This document shows, piece after piece, positions 13,027 through 25,546 of a stretch of 64,000 bases of DNA (its first letter is position 1; the number at the start of each line of letters is the position of its first letter). A model generated the notes under the pieces. It made no database searches and was not told the origin of the DNA. It worked only from the letters and a program-made list of their open reading frames with translations. This DNA comes from Chamaecrista fasciculata. Its lineage: Eukaryota; Streptophyta; Magnoliopsida; Fabales; Fabaceae. Both the position numbers and the translations under genes were made by a program. The stretch covers positions 70,124 through 134,123 of the forward strand of contig QANZ01018231.1 of the NCBI GenBank assembly GCA_003254925.1, in the 5' to 3' direction.

Positions 13027-13151
13027 CTCTTCTTACACCATCGTTTGATCTCGTACCATAACTTGCATACAAGTGAGATCGTGTTAGGATTCTTTTCCAA
13101 GTGAATAAATGAGAATGTGTGCTCGAGGACCTCCTCGTAAGGAGTATGCCA
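13011..13151 (-). pseudogene. TIR1/AFB auxin-receptor F-box fragment
   Basis: The minus-strand frame reads PYEEVLEHTFSFIHLEK, then SLVCKLWYEIKRWCKKRIFIG. This is the N-terminal F-box of TIR1/AFB2/3-type auxin receptors (family consensus EEVLEHVFSFI..., LVCKSWYEIERWC, KVFIGN). Only about 47 codons are present. There is no leucine-rich repeat region, and the frame runs into an inverted copy of its own last codons. It lies in the loop of the 3.8 kb inverted repeat, so I read it as a captured, non-functional piece. In a working receptor this segment binds the SCF adaptor. The fragment itself is open over its length. Confidence 0.8.
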
Positions 13152-14743
13152 TTCTATGCACCCCGGAAACAACTAGAAGTAGAGATGGAAGCGGGTAGGG
13201 TACCTGTTGGTTTTATCACTTTTTGTATTTATATCTTATTTGGTATCCAACGGGTACTTAAAATACCCGAACTATCCAAAAAAAAAATATAAATATAGGA
13301 TAAGATATTCTACTTTATAAATTGGATATATCGAGTAACCGATATGTATTCACAAAAAAAAATAATTATTGATTTATAATTTAAATTTCTTTCTTAAAAT
13401 AAAAAATTAAATATAAATAACTAAAAAATCATTATATAAAGAATATAATTAATTAAATTTAAATAATTATATATAAAATATTAAATTGAATGTAAAATAT
13501 AAAAATTTAAATAATATGATATCGAATATCGGATACCCTAACTATCAATTAATTTCAGACGAATATAGAGTATTGGAGAATAATATAAACTGTGTCAACT
13601 ATCATTAATTTCGCATGTGAAATTCTATATACAATGACAAAGCTCAAATTAGAAAATTTCATTTGTTTCAATATGATATTGATAACTAAAAAGCATATTA
13701 GGAAATGTAAATGAGATAGAGTATTACCATGTGCTTATCTAAAAGAAGCTAGCTTAGAGTCAATATTTGAGAACTTTAATAAAAGGCCAAGAGGATGATG
13801 GAACGACGAAATTAGATAGTTGGAACAATATTTTATATCCACTTGATATTTGATATTTTTTTTTTAATTTTTACTATTACTTTATTTGATATATAATATT
13901 TGTCGGATAATGAGTAGGTGAATTCGGATAAATGGATACTTTAAATATCCACCCAAACTGTGACCCTGTATAGATGGTGTTGGTATTGTTTTGAAGCTAG
14001 TGCTGTCTTCTTGCCTTCTTCATGCATAGATGCATGTTATGGGAAAGTGATGTGATTAAAAGGGGAGGACTTACATTGTTAATTAGCTTTTCTTTTTCTC
14101 TCTTTTTCGCAAAACTCAATGTCCTTTAATAGAAGACAAATTAATTAAGATCATAATATCATTTAAAATTGATTATAACAGAGACCATAATTTTTTTTAA
14201 ACGTATTCAATATATAATTAGTCACATGTTAAGGTTTTGTTTTGATTGGTCAAATGAGTTTTCAAACATAAAAAATTATTTTTTAAATGAATTTTCGTAG
14301 ATTTCAAGATATGAGGTACTCTACTAACCAATCAGAAGAAACCTTATAATATGCCCTGAAGGCACATGTTAGATAAATTCAAAAAGAAAATCCAAAACTG
14401 TACATTAGTACTATTATAAATTAAGACAACACCATTTGAGAATGTCTCATATGTAGCGTCATAAACAATCACAATTAATGATATCTTATATTCTCATATA
14501 TTGTTTTCTTATTAATGCAAAATTATTAATTAAATAAAAGAAATCTTTCAATCGCCATATATATACTAAATATGAACAAGTGATCAAAATACTATAGACA
14601 CAAAAAGAACTTCTTACGTGCGCCCATCGATCCTATCATACAAACCATTAACAAAGGGAGGGTTTCTAATCCTTTTACAGCTTTAAGTGTAAATTATATT
14701 TTTGAACTTAATCACTCTTTTTAAGGTTATCATCCTTTTACAA

Positions 14744-16176
14744 CAAAATATACAATTTCTGCTAAAAATTCTTAAAAATGTCTTAAATTCTAAGTTATAA
14801 TGAAAAAAATTATTCAAATTTCTTATATTTTATAAAAGACCTTATTTATTAACATTTATAAAAAAAATAATATATTCGTTTGTTCTCTGACCATTATTAG
14901 CAATAATTAATTACAAAGTGTTGATTAACACCAAGTGCAATGACAACAATTATTTAAAAAAAATAGTTTTTTCACTCATTTATCTTAGATAAAAAAACGT
15001 AATAAGAAGAATTCGACGAAATGAAAATCTTGGAAGATCTTTAACTAGTTTTCTTCGATCTTTGATGTTCTTCGTCTTTAATTTCGATCTATCTTTAACA
15101 TATTGTGCTTTTTTTGTTATTATTAGTTTATATCTTATTTGTTGGGTTTGAAAATATTTATTTATACGTATATTAATTTTTTTGAAAATTCAACAATATA
15201 ATCTCTCGGTTGCTTGGATCCTTCGTAGTCAATTGGTTTGTCAAAGCTGCCTTAAAGATGTGCCCAGGCCAGGTCCAATTTTTTTTGTGTACTAACTATA
15301 AGGCCCAATGGGATTATAATTCATCTAACAAAAAACTAATAGGGCCAACTTGGAGTAACAAAATCTATTGGTTGACGAATATAGAAGGATTCTGTCCAAA
15401 AAAGATAGACAAATATAGGAAGATTGACGGAATTTGGATTTCTATAATACATTTTAGGTGTTACTGACACTCTTTCTTTTTATATTATTTCTTTCTCTCT
15501 CCGCACTACACCTATAAAATACTATAAAGAATTCAAATTGAGATTGACGGGCAGTCACTAAAAAAAAAAAGAGGCTTACCAAGCCTAACCATAATGAAAT
15601 GGGAAAAAAAAATCTACCAAAGTTGGACGAGGCTAAAGTGCTAAACTATTTTGACACCTTTAATTATCTTATATTTAAATGAAATATTTTTTCGTTGGGA
15701 GATAATGATTTGAATCACATAACGCCTCAGTCTATTTAATAACTGCATATACACATATTATGTAACTATAAACTTATTTTAATGAGTATATCCTTGTCAT
15801 GGCGTTCGTTAGCAGAATGGCAGTCGTCATTGACATACGTAAGTGAAGGGTCACTATTAATTAGCGCACTATGCAATGTGTATTTTATTCGATCCAATAA
15901 AACCTCCAAACATTAGCCAAATGGTTTAATTTGCATGTTACTTTTTGTGTGTTGATATATAGATAAAATTCATAAGAAGGCTATAGTTATATTATATATA
16001 CAAAGTTAATTGCAAAGTTTTAGTGTGAATGGGATTTATCTATATGTATTATTTTCATTTTACCATATTTTATAATTTGGCCGAAACGCCAACCACTTCT
16101 TTAATTTATGTTACAATCTTTTTTTTCAAAAAAAAAATGTATATAATCTTGCAAAATGAAAAAAAAAAAAAAAAAN

Positions 16177-16215
<39 letters not shown>

Positions 16216-16462
16216 TTAGCATATACGTATAACCATTTTTTATATGTTACAATAGGAAATATATATGCTTTCTACTGATGAAACTAAAAAAACCGAACAA
16301 AAGAAAGTAAAGAAAAACAAAAGAAGGGAAAACAAATGAAATTTAAGAGGTAAACTCTGGCTTTTTTGGAAAAAGGATGGCACATGCATGATTAACAAAC
16401 ACCGTCACATGCACTCACTTTTGTTTTCATATTACTTTAATTTCCTTGTTCTTCTTCTTTGT
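14744..16462. other. Intergenic region downstream of WAT1-related gene C
   Basis: No gene is seen here. About 15063-15110 repeats in direct orientation a T/C-rich phrase from 10722-10785 ('tcttcgtctt', 'tctatcttt', 'atattgtgcttttt'). A long A tract at about 16158-16213 contains an N at 16176, so its true length is unknown. Confidence 0.5.
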
Positions 16463-19400
16463 TTACTCTTGTTGATTGTGACCATCGTCATCACTTCTAG
16501 TTTCGGAGGAATATTGTTCATGAATATTCCTATCGTTACCATGTACTAATAATACTTGTGCACCATTATTTTCACTGTGGTGACTGCTTTTATCTTCTGC
16601 TGGAGATCTGACGATTACTTCAACATCATTTGTGGAAGATTGTGAGGATGGCACCAATTGATTCCTCTTCTTCATCTCTTTCCCTTTGCCCCACAAAACC
16701 ACGTAAAGCCCACACACTATCAATACTCCTCCAATTATACTACATCAAAATTGAACACCCATATAATTAACATTTAGTTCTATATATATATAACTAATCA
16801 TTTGTAAATAAATAAAATTCGATCATACATATATATATATATAGTTATATACCTTCCAAGATATAGCTTCTCGTCCAACATGAAACATCCAGCAAGCGCC
16901 ACAATCACGAGCATTAAAGGGCTAAAAACAGACACAAAAAGAGGACCTTTCATGTGTGCACACCATGCAATCATTACCACCATTACTCCTGAAGCCACCA
17001 TTCCCTATATATGTAATTTTTAATTAATTATGAAACCGGATTAAGAATTTATTAATCATGTAATTAGTTATGGATAAAATGACATATATATACCGAGTAA
17101 GCCACAGTGAGAAGCCTAACATTCCAACCCAATTTCCATTGATTCCAATCTCTCTCAACGCAAAGACCAAACGCAACAGCTACTAGTGATGCCATAAACG
17201 ACATCAAAGCCGTGCTTGAGTAATAAGATGGATATTTGTCACTCAACTTTGTCTGTCTCACATACAAATTAAAAGTTAAAACAACAATCAAAAGTAATTA
17301 ATTAAAGAGTAAACTAACAATTTAGTCCTGAAAGACTGAAATGTATATTTTAGTTCCTATAAGATCAAAAGGATAAAATTTTTAGTCCCTGACAGTATAT
17401 TATTTAGTCCATAAAAATAACTAATTAGTATACTATTTTGATCTTTCAAAGACTCAACTGTATATTTTAATCTTTCAAAGACTGAGTTGTTAATTGACTT
17501 AGTTCAATAATCTTTCAGGGATCAAATTATTTCTTTACTCTTAATTAAAACTTCAAATTTCATTATTTTGCACCAAATAAATGTTTAATATAATAATAAC
17601 CTGAATGATGAGCCAAGTAGCGTAAGATGAGCAACTGCAAAAAGCACAAAGAGCACCCAATAAGGTTTTAGTAGTAGAGGAGGAAGCACTTGATGGTGAC
17701 ACGTGGCGATGATCATGATGATGTAGCAGACTGATGTGGGAACCTGTAGGGATCTCTCTGCCTTTGAGAAAAGTAAGAGTCATGGCACCACTAAGTCCTA
17801 TTACTGTTCCTATCACCTTTGCTTTTCCCGCTGCTCTTTCCAAATTCAGTTTTTCTAAACTGTATATATAAATCAATAAATTTTAATCAATTCATATCAC
17901 GTATATATATATATTATGATCATAATTGATAAGTTGATAACTGATGTCATATTTTTTCTAAAAAAATATTGACCTACTAGGCTACTACTAAAATATAATA
18001 ATACATATTTATTTTATATATATGAAACTTGCTTTGATTTAGAAACAAAAAAAGTTTTATAAAAGCTCCATCTAAAAAGGAAACTTTTTTTGGAAGCGAA
18101 ATTGGAATTGTGTTTCAAGTTACTAGGGAGGCTGTTGCACCTAGACAAGTTATATTTGAGAAAAAAAATCCAAATTAAATAGAATAACATTCAAATAAAT
18201 TAATAAAATGATGATGATAATAATAATAATAATAGAGAAATTAAAGTAAACTATGCATATAGAGTTACATAAATGCCATAAAACTTACCGGAAGGAGACG
18301 GCCAAGATAAAGGTGATGGGTGGAATGAGATTGGCAAGGGCAGATGCAAAAGTTGCTGATGTTAAAGACAAAGCCTCCAAGTAAAAGTTTTGTGCCAATG
18401 CTCCTCTACATATAATGTAATGTAATAATATCATGTATCCATAATCCTAATTACTTACTGATTTCTATGTATTTAATTATTAATTACTTCAATTATTATA
18501 TTTGTGAGGGCCTCGGATATCTATTATCTATTATATATATATATAGTAATATAGGACATGTTGAGAATTTTCATTGGAACAAAATTACAGGCTAGCTAGG
18601 AGTGTAAGGGATAGGATCCATACATTAAATAATTAACTTTTAATTACTTATATGAAAATTTAACCATATAATTCATTTAAGTAATTAATAATTAAATTTA
18701 TAGAAGATGTACAATAGCTCTCATAGAACCACTCATTTTAAAATTAAATATTAGTTAAGTTATATGGTAAAATGAATATGTAATTTAAATAAGTTAATTA
18801 ATTAAAAATGAAAGAAATGCTATCTATATTTAGTATTGCATGTCTATGGCCAAAAAAAAAAAGTATTGCATGTCATTTTAGATACGTGCACTTATAACTT
18901 ATTACACATGGAAGTAAGCATCACATTGATGAGATCATTTTTAGTTAAAAAATAATGTCGCAATACTTTTTTTTTTCTTGGAAAAAAATACCCATAATGC
19001 ACTACCGATAGAGAGTAGTGTAAAAGGAAACTTTGGAAACAAAAAAATAAAAAAAAAATACAATTTTTTAAATTTTATTTTTGGAACAATGGTGGTGGGT
19101 GGAGTCTGAGCCGCAAGAGGGTGTTTAATTATAAACTGAGGTCTAGAAAATGCTATTTTGTTCACTTTAAAGTTACAAATGGAAGTTTTTGGCCAAAAAA
19201 GAAAAAGTTACAAATGGAAGTTGCATAAAGAGTCACGTATATGGTTTGGATTCTACGTGGACTCTTTATTTAGCCAAATTTAAACTTATTTTGTAATCTT
19301 TCTTAATAAAAATTCAGAAAAAACAATTGACAAAAATGAAGTTTGTATTTTACTAAAAAAAATCACAAAAAACAAATAATTTAATTTTTTTAAAATTTGT

Positions 19401-20048
19401 TTACTCCAGTTAATAAGCTTGCAGACCAAGAAACTTGTACAGTTAAGTTTATTTCTGCTTTGCACTGACTCTGCATTTATTTCTCTCTAAAGCCTTCCTT
19501 GTCCCACCCAAGAAAGAATGAACAAGAACATAGTAGATAGAGTAATAAAATAATGAAAGTTTAAACACTTAATTAATCACGAGTTAAATATGATTTGACA
19601 CTTACCCGAATAAACCACATAAAAATGCTTGAAATAGTATAGTCCAAGTCATCTTTGGCCTCTTCGTCCTGCAAATAATTCGCCACATACCCAACTTAGC
19701 TCCACAAAATCAAAGAAACTCTCAATTCTGATATCCATATAATTCGCCACATACCCAACTTAGCTCCACAAAATCAAAGAAACTCTCAATTCTGATATCA
19801 CTCTCAATTCTGATATCCATATATATATATATATATATATATTTTTCTCAAGCATTTCTTGTTCCCTTTCTTCTACAACATCTTTTTGGTTATATATTTT
19901 ATTCTATATATAGTGGGGGACATACTTGAAATTTCACTATCAATATTGCTATATAAATTGTATTGTCGCTTCAAGAATTCTCTAAAACAGTGCTAATGAT
20001 TGTAATTCACTCATGAAACTTCTGAAAATAGTAAAATAGAACAAAATA

Positions 20049-20081
<33 letters not shown>

Positions 20082-20648
20082 TTCATCGTTTTCCCTGAAA
20101 CAGAAGAACCCCATTACCAGTGCACTAACTCTGAACTGCAAACAGAACCTCACAAATCATTTTCATTTGACTTTATATATATACATACCTAATCCAGCAC
20201 CATGCACCTTTTCGATTGAGAGAATATTATTTCACACCATGATTCGATATTGCACTCATATTATTATGTACATGGTTCAAATTTAATACACTCGAAGCCG
20301 TCAATTAATTAATTCTTCGCATTCATATATACATCGATCCAACTAGAGGAGTACTAGCTAGTTGATGGAGAAATTAAAGATTGAGATGAAATTAAAAAAA
20401 AAAAATAGTGAATAATGAATTAAAGAAGTGATGGACGATGATATGGACCTTTCAAAGAAGAGAGCAAGAGGAGCCATGAAAGCAGTGGCAAAAATGAAAC
20501 GATAGGCAGCGACCACCTTCAAGTTCATGCCGTCGTTGACGGCGAGCTTGTACAGAATGTTAACTCCGGCGAAGGATACTTGAACAACCACCATTAGTAC
20601 CGCCGGCTTCAACTTATGTATCACATTCCATATACTTGAACTTTTCAT
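16463..20648 (-). CDS. WAT1-related (EamA/MtN21-type) transporter, complete, gene C
   Basis: The exons are 20648-20449, 19668-19606, 18405-18289, 17859-17601, 17252-17094, 17004-16853 and 16739-16463. They total 1227 bases (409 codons with the stop), all introns are GT-AG, and the phases are the same as in gene B. The protein has two EamA repeats and about ten membrane segments, with motifs NILYKLAVNDGM, RTKRPKMTW, LSLTSATFASALANLIP, RLEKLNLERA, YSSTALMSF, MLDEKLYLGS and GLYVVLWGKGKEM. The loop between the two repeats has a His-rich stretch (HHHDHRH), and the C-terminal tail is polar. It is a likely membrane solute exporter; the substrate is unknown. Its introns are much longer than in gene B because of a MITE (intron 4), simple repeats and a local duplication (intron 1). 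It is the most divergent copy of the array. Confidence 0.93.
17304..17542. mobile_element. Small MITE in intron 4 of gene C
   Basis: The inverted ends are 'aagagtaaa' and 'tttactctt', and both are followed inward by 'atttagtcctgaaaga'-like sequence. It lies wholly in an intron between two intact splice sites and has no coding capacity. Confidence 0.6.
19678..19815. repeat. Tandem duplication in intron 1 of gene C
   Basis: A unit of about 64 bases starting 'attcgccacatacccaac' and ending 'ctgatatccatata' occurs twice in a row. Its last part ('actctcaattctgatatc') occurs a third time. An AT dinucleotide run follows. This is a non-coding, recent slippage or duplication event. Confidence 0.8.
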
Positions 20649-20861
20649 CTCCTTTTCTTAATTATTTGTGATTTCTCAATATATAATCACCACCAACCAC
20701 TACTACTACGTTCAATCACTAATATTTGATAATAATAAGATCGAAAGCTGAGAATACTTTTAGAGAAGAGAGAGATCTAGAGAGAGAATTGAATGTGTAT
20801 TAGAGAATCACAATTCAATTTACTATATATGTTGCTATGTAGAGCGAAGAGAGTGCAGGGC

Positions 20862-20869
20862 TATTTATA
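20862..20869 (-). promoter_or_regulatory. Probable TATA box of WAT1-related gene C
   Basis: The minus strand reads TATAAATA, about 215 bases upstream of ATG 20648. It is followed by a purine/pyrimidine-rich leader with GA repeats. This is the clearest core promoter in the array. Confidence 0.55.
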
Positions 20870-21034
20870 TAGGGCCTTGTAGTAAGAAAATCTGGCGCTG
20901 AATTGAAGGTAATTAATGAAATTAAATGAAAAATATCTGTGCATATATATGTATGCATATTAAAATTATAAAATTCTCTTCAATTTAGTCACTTTCCAAA
21001 AACATATTGATAATCTAAAATCATAATTTTTTTA

Positions 21035-21467
21035 GGGTAAATTACACTTTGGTACCCTGTGGTTTGATCCTAATTCACTTTGGTACCATGTGGTTTGAAA
21101 CCTGACACTTTGGTGTTCTGTATAATATTCTCCATTAACACTTCGGTACCTTTTGAAGCTATTTTGTAATTTTAATCATAACAACTTTTGCAAAAATTAC
21201 ATATTGACCCCCAATTTTTTTTTAAAGTTTTCATTTTAGTCTCTAGATAATATGTATCCAGGGACCTATTTATAATTTTTTAAAAAAAATTTGGGGTCAA
21301 TATGTAATTTTTGAAAAATTTGTTATGGTTAAAATTACAAAATAACTCCAAAGGGTATTAAAGTGTTAATGGAGAATATCACAGGGTACCAAAGTGTCAG
21401 GTTTCAAACCACATGGTACCAAAGTGAAATAGGGTCAAACCACATAGTACTAAAATATAATTTACCC
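21035..21467. mobile_element. Mutator-type foldback MITE, copy 1 of 3
   Basis: The ends are 'gggtaaattacacttt' and 'aatttaccc', and the two halves are inverted copies containing 'ggtaccctgtggtttga' blocks. Flanks are 'attttttta' and 'attttttat', a near 9-base duplication. Other copies are at 30652-31080 and 43007-43436. No transposase is encoded. Confidence 0.8.
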
Positions 21468-21817
21468 ATTTTTTATCTCGTGCACGTGTATATAACTCAT
21501 GTTGTTAAAATTTTTATCAGTTCTTTTTTACTTTTATTAATTATAATAATAATTAAATTTAAATAAAATTGATTATTTGAATAAAAGTCTTCATTACTCA
21601 AAGTAAAAAAATTAATGAATTTTTCGTCAGGTTATAAAATTCATGAAATTTGTTACACAATAATTGAAAGTCAAAAGAGTTTTGTACTCAAAAAATTAAT
21701 ATGTGAATTGTGAAGATTCCAATTTCCAAAGGGAGGAGGAAAATGTGTTTTTGACAACGTCATGCTTTACGTTGGTACTGCTACTGTCTTGTGTGGAAAA
21801 GAAGAAAATTAACACTC

Positions 21818-22710
21818 GTCAGTTTGTTTGCGCTTTGATTATAATCTGCTCTGATTATAATCATAATAAGTATGTTCGTTTGCGTTTTTTTTTTATCAAA
21901 TTATAATCATGATTTTTTTATAATCAAACACACTCAATTACACTTATACCCCTATATATATACCTATAATTACCTATACTCTAATACAATCAATCACTCA
22001 TTGCAAGGGCAAAATGGTTATTTACCTCAATATTGGTGGCGAGGCTGATTGGCTTGGAGGAAGGTCCGGCGGCGAGAACGGAATCAGTGTCGGAGAAGAG
22101 AAACAGAGAGGGAGACGAGAGAGAGAGAGTGAGAGTGAGAGAGAGAGAGAGAGAGAGAGATGATGAATGATTGAATGCTATTGAATTTTAATTTCGGGTC
22201 CAGAGTGGTTTTTTAATTCTCTCTCATCTTGTGCGAAATGGTGGATCTTTTTTTCAGTGGTCCACCGAATGACGGGGCCAAATGCTACACTTTAATCCTT
22301 TCGGACCACCATTTCGTAGGCAAAAATGAATTCGGTGGACCAAACAAAATAATCACCTCCAAAGTTGCACATGATTATAATCATATTTACACGCTTTCCA
22401 AGGCAAACAGTGACATAATTTGATTTTTCTATAAGCAAAATCACATCCAAACACACTTTGATTATAATCAAATCACATCTTACTTTTTCCTACTTTTTCC
22501 AACTTTTTCTTCCATTTCTACCCCTATACAATTTATCAATTTCCTTACCTTTCTATCTACGAATCACAATCATTACATACCCATTTCAATAATTTCACAC
22601 CAGATAATCAACTTTCATCCAAACACCAATATACAAATAATCAACTTTGATTATAATCATATTCTGATTATAATCAGAGCAGATTTTATAATAAACGCAA
22701 ACGAACTGAC
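21818..22710. mobile_element. hAT-like non-autonomous element rich in GATTATAATC palindromes
   Basis: The ends are inverted: left 'gtcagtttgtttgcg', right 'cgcaaacgaactgac'. The palindrome gattataatc occurs near both ends and in subterminal positions (near 21835, 21850, 22371, 22455, 22650 and 22668). The middle has a GA repeat (about 22119-22160) and a GC-richer piece at 22030-22110, which on the minus strand could be an exon ending at a GT donor. No target duplication was certain. The subterminal palindromes may be transposase-binding repeats. Confidence 0.5.
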
Positions 22711-22913
22711 CCTTATTGTTCATTGCTTGAACCACTCCCTTCAGTTGACACATGTCTCCTGATTTGTACATCCTCATTTCTCTCCCTATCTCGCATTGAT
22801 CTCTACTACCCACTAGATTTGAGCAGAACCCGCTCCATCATATTGAACTCACATCAATTTTCCATGTTTAATCAATTTCAATTTCTTCAACAACTTGTGA
22901 TATTATAAGTTAT

Positions 22914-23052
22914 AATTTGCCAAAATTATGTTTGTTTAATTAAATACTTTTTTATAAAGTTCTTGTCAATATTTTTAATATATNATAATTTGCCAAAATT
23001 ACTGTTAGTTTAATTAAATACTTTTTTATAAAGTTCTTGTCAATATTTTTAA
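22914..23052. repeat. Duplicated ~70-base block joined by an N
   Basis: The block 'ataatttgccaaaatta...tcttgtcaatatttttaatatat' occurs twice, immediately on each side of the N at 22984, with two or three differences. This is either a tandem repeat or overlapping contig ends that were not merged. Confidence 0.75.
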
Positions 23053-23269
23053 TATATATTTGAAATTATTCTAATTAATCTTTGCCCCTCATTTCAATTT
23101 ATATTCTGATTATAGATTCGCTGAAATTAATATATGATAAACTAAATAGCAATTAAGCTTACCTAGTTCAATTGGGGGCTGTTAGAGCAATGAGCGAAGT
23201 AGAATAACCTATAAAAGACTTCACAGGGGGGCCTGTGAAGAACACTCTGTCGCTCAAGTTAGAATGAGA

Positions 23270-25546
23270 TTTTTTTTTGGTAAAAAGGGTAATATATTAA
23301 ATCAACATAACTAAAACATTACAGATAACCAAAGCAGTAAACATAACGGCAAAACATAATGAAAACAGAAGCATAAACAGGGCAACACATAAACAAGATA
23401 CAACTAAAGAGATGATGAAAACAAAGCCACTAGGTGGGCATCTTCTAGGATCTCTTCTTTTTTCTTCTAGTTCTGAAGGAAGCGAACGGTGAGCATCTCT
23501 TCCTTTTTCTTCTAGTTCTGAAGGATGCGAACCATGAGCATCGTTGAGTAAAATCTTAATCTCAAGGATGATGATAAAGTTTGAGCAAAGAGAGTTTACA
23601 AATTCTTGAAAGATACTGTTGAAGGAGCTAGTGTTAGCAGAGTCCTTAGGCTTGGAGCTAAGGAAGAAAAGAGGTCTAAAGATAAAGAAAATTTGAAGCT
23701 TTGGACGAAGATGAATGGATTTGTTAAGAAGAGGCCGTTGGAGAAAGGGATTATGGATGATGACAGACTGATGGAAAAAGATGAAATGGATTTTTCCATT
23801 ATGAATAAAGTTGTGTATGACGTGGATTAAAGCTAAAAGAGGAAGATGTCTAGTTTGAGGGACCTTTGTGTAGTAGGAGGAAACATCAAAGGGGAAAATT
23901 TTGTCTTTTCCTATTATAAAGGATGGATTTTTGTTTTTGGAATTTTTAAAAGCCTGACTTTGGGGGAGGTTCAGCTTTTTTGTGGGGTTTCTTGGGTTGT
24001 GCAAAGCTTCAGGTTCAGGATTGTTTGAATTTTGAAAAGAGATTTTGGAGGGATTATCATTTGAGAAAAATTGTGGACGAAAAGAAGGAGGGAAGAGAAA
24101 ATGTTCATGCTCAATCCCTAATTTTTGGTTGGAAACGAGGCTAAGATTTGTGCAGGTGATATTGAAAATGGAACTAATTAAGATGATTGAGTGATGGAGA
24201 ACAAATTTTTGGAAACACCTACCTAATATGTAAGAGATATTAGGACTAAGATGATTTGTTGAGAGGGGGGAAAAGTTAGCCCAAAAGAAAGTAGTTTGGG
24301 AAACCTTGGAAGGGAAGTTGAGGAACCAAGAAGAAAACAGAAAGATGTTTCTGTCATTGAACTAGGGGCATAAGGGAAGAATAGATGACCTGTATGAGGG
24401 AGAGGGAGTTGAGACCAAGTAATTACTCATTGCCGGGGGAGATGAGTCTGACGAGTTTTGTAGATTCCAGATGTTGAAAAGCTGCAATTTCAACATGTTC
24501 TCATCAACAAAAAATGTTGGTGAGTGTAGCGGCGACAAGGCGACCCATAAAACGAGCGTCGGTCTTTTTTCCATTGTTGAGGTCCATACTGTGAACACCA
24601 AGCCATGGTCAATGAGCTTGGAGTATGCAGGGACAAAAGTGAGATTGAATAAGACAGAGAAGGAGAGTGAACCAGAGGCTAAGTTTTTAAAAAGAGGAGG
24701 GGATGGGTAGAAAGCAAGATGTGTTGTGTGATACATTGAGGATTCTATTTCAAGGAAGTTGGTTTGAAGAAGCTAGAAACAGAGAGATCTGAGGAGAAAG
24801 AGGGCGTTGGTGGGTTTTGAATGAAAGAAGAAGAGAGATCTGAGGAGAAAGAGGGCGTTGGTGGGTTTTGAATGAAAGAAGAAGAGAGATCTGACGAGAA
24901 TGGGGTTTTGGTGGGTTTAGGGAGATTTGAGGAGATAGGGGGCGTTGATGGGTTTGGAATGAAAGAGGATGATACTAAAGAGGAAAAAGGTTGAAGGAAG
25001 AGTATGATGGAGATTAAGGCTGGGGTGAAAAAATCTTGAGAGAGCATGACAGTAGACTCTCATAGGAGAGAAAGCAAAAAACGTGCAAGAGAAGGCTTCA
25101 CTTCCTGCTAAAAACTAGAAGAAAATTCACTTTGACATTTTATCAAACACCTTGTTTGCATAAACAGGAGAAGCAGAAAAAAAAAGTTGATATGAAGAAG
25201 GGGAAAAACCCAGGGAGATCTGTAAACACAAACAGAGGAAGAGAAGAGATGTATAGCAACTTAAGAAAAACAAAAAAGGTGAGATGGTAAGAAATGAAGG
25301 TGGTTGTGGTGAAGAGAAGAAGGACGATGATGATGCTAAAATTTTTGATACAGAGAACTAGAATGGTGATAAGAGGAACAAAAGTGGTAAAGATGGAGTA
25401 GATTTGATGAAGGTTTAATATGGTGATATTATGGTGTGGATCGGTAGGAAAGGGGGGTGAAGGTGACGGCGGAAGGCGGAAGGCGGAAGGCGGTGGAGAA
25501 AAGGGGTTCGTTCTTTTTTCCGGACTCTCTCTCTCTAACGTCTCCA
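23270..25546 (-). mobile_element. Poly(A)-tailed retroposon inserted in the LTR
   Basis: The insert is flanked by 'ttagaatgaga' (23259-23269) and 'ttagaatgaca' (25547-25557), an 11-base target duplication with one mismatch. It has a 9-base T run at its left edge, which is a short A tail on the minus strand. Before the tail the minus strand reads a hydrophobic-looking LINE-type 3' region ending 'attacccttttttacca'. No reverse transcriptase motif was found in any frame. It is therefore a non-autonomous or internally deleted non-LTR element. Minus-strand frames at 25547-25143 and 24004-23297 are open but not recognisable. Confidence 0.6.
24782..24900. repeat. 51-base tandem repeat inside the retroposon
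   Basis: The unit 'gagagatctgaggagaaaga' plus 31 more bases occurs twice perfectly, then degenerates toward 24960. The 51-base period keeps frame and gives a repeated SSFIQNPPTPSFSSDLS peptide on the minus strand. Confidence 0.8.

Larger units (their letters stand above)
10932..14743. repeat. 3.8 kb long inverted repeat (foldback) with a gene fragment in the loop
   Basis: The left arm (about 10932-12365) and right arm (about 13608-14743) are reverse complements along nearly their whole length. Matching blocks include 'gatgataaccttaaaaagag', 'tgacgctacatatgaga', 'cataacatgcat', 'gaaggcaagaa' and 'aaatgaaattttctaat'. The left arm is longer mainly because a ~400-base MITE (11109-11511) sits in it and not in the right arm. 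The loop (about 12366-13607) holds a TIR1/AFB F-box fragment. The structure may be a long-TIR transposon or an inverted duplication. Target duplications were not found. Confidence 0.75.

Noticed and set aside
15210-15467. 85-codon plus-strand frame near the WAT1 array
   Set aside because: It has no recognisable motif, no exon partners and AT-rich codon use like the background.
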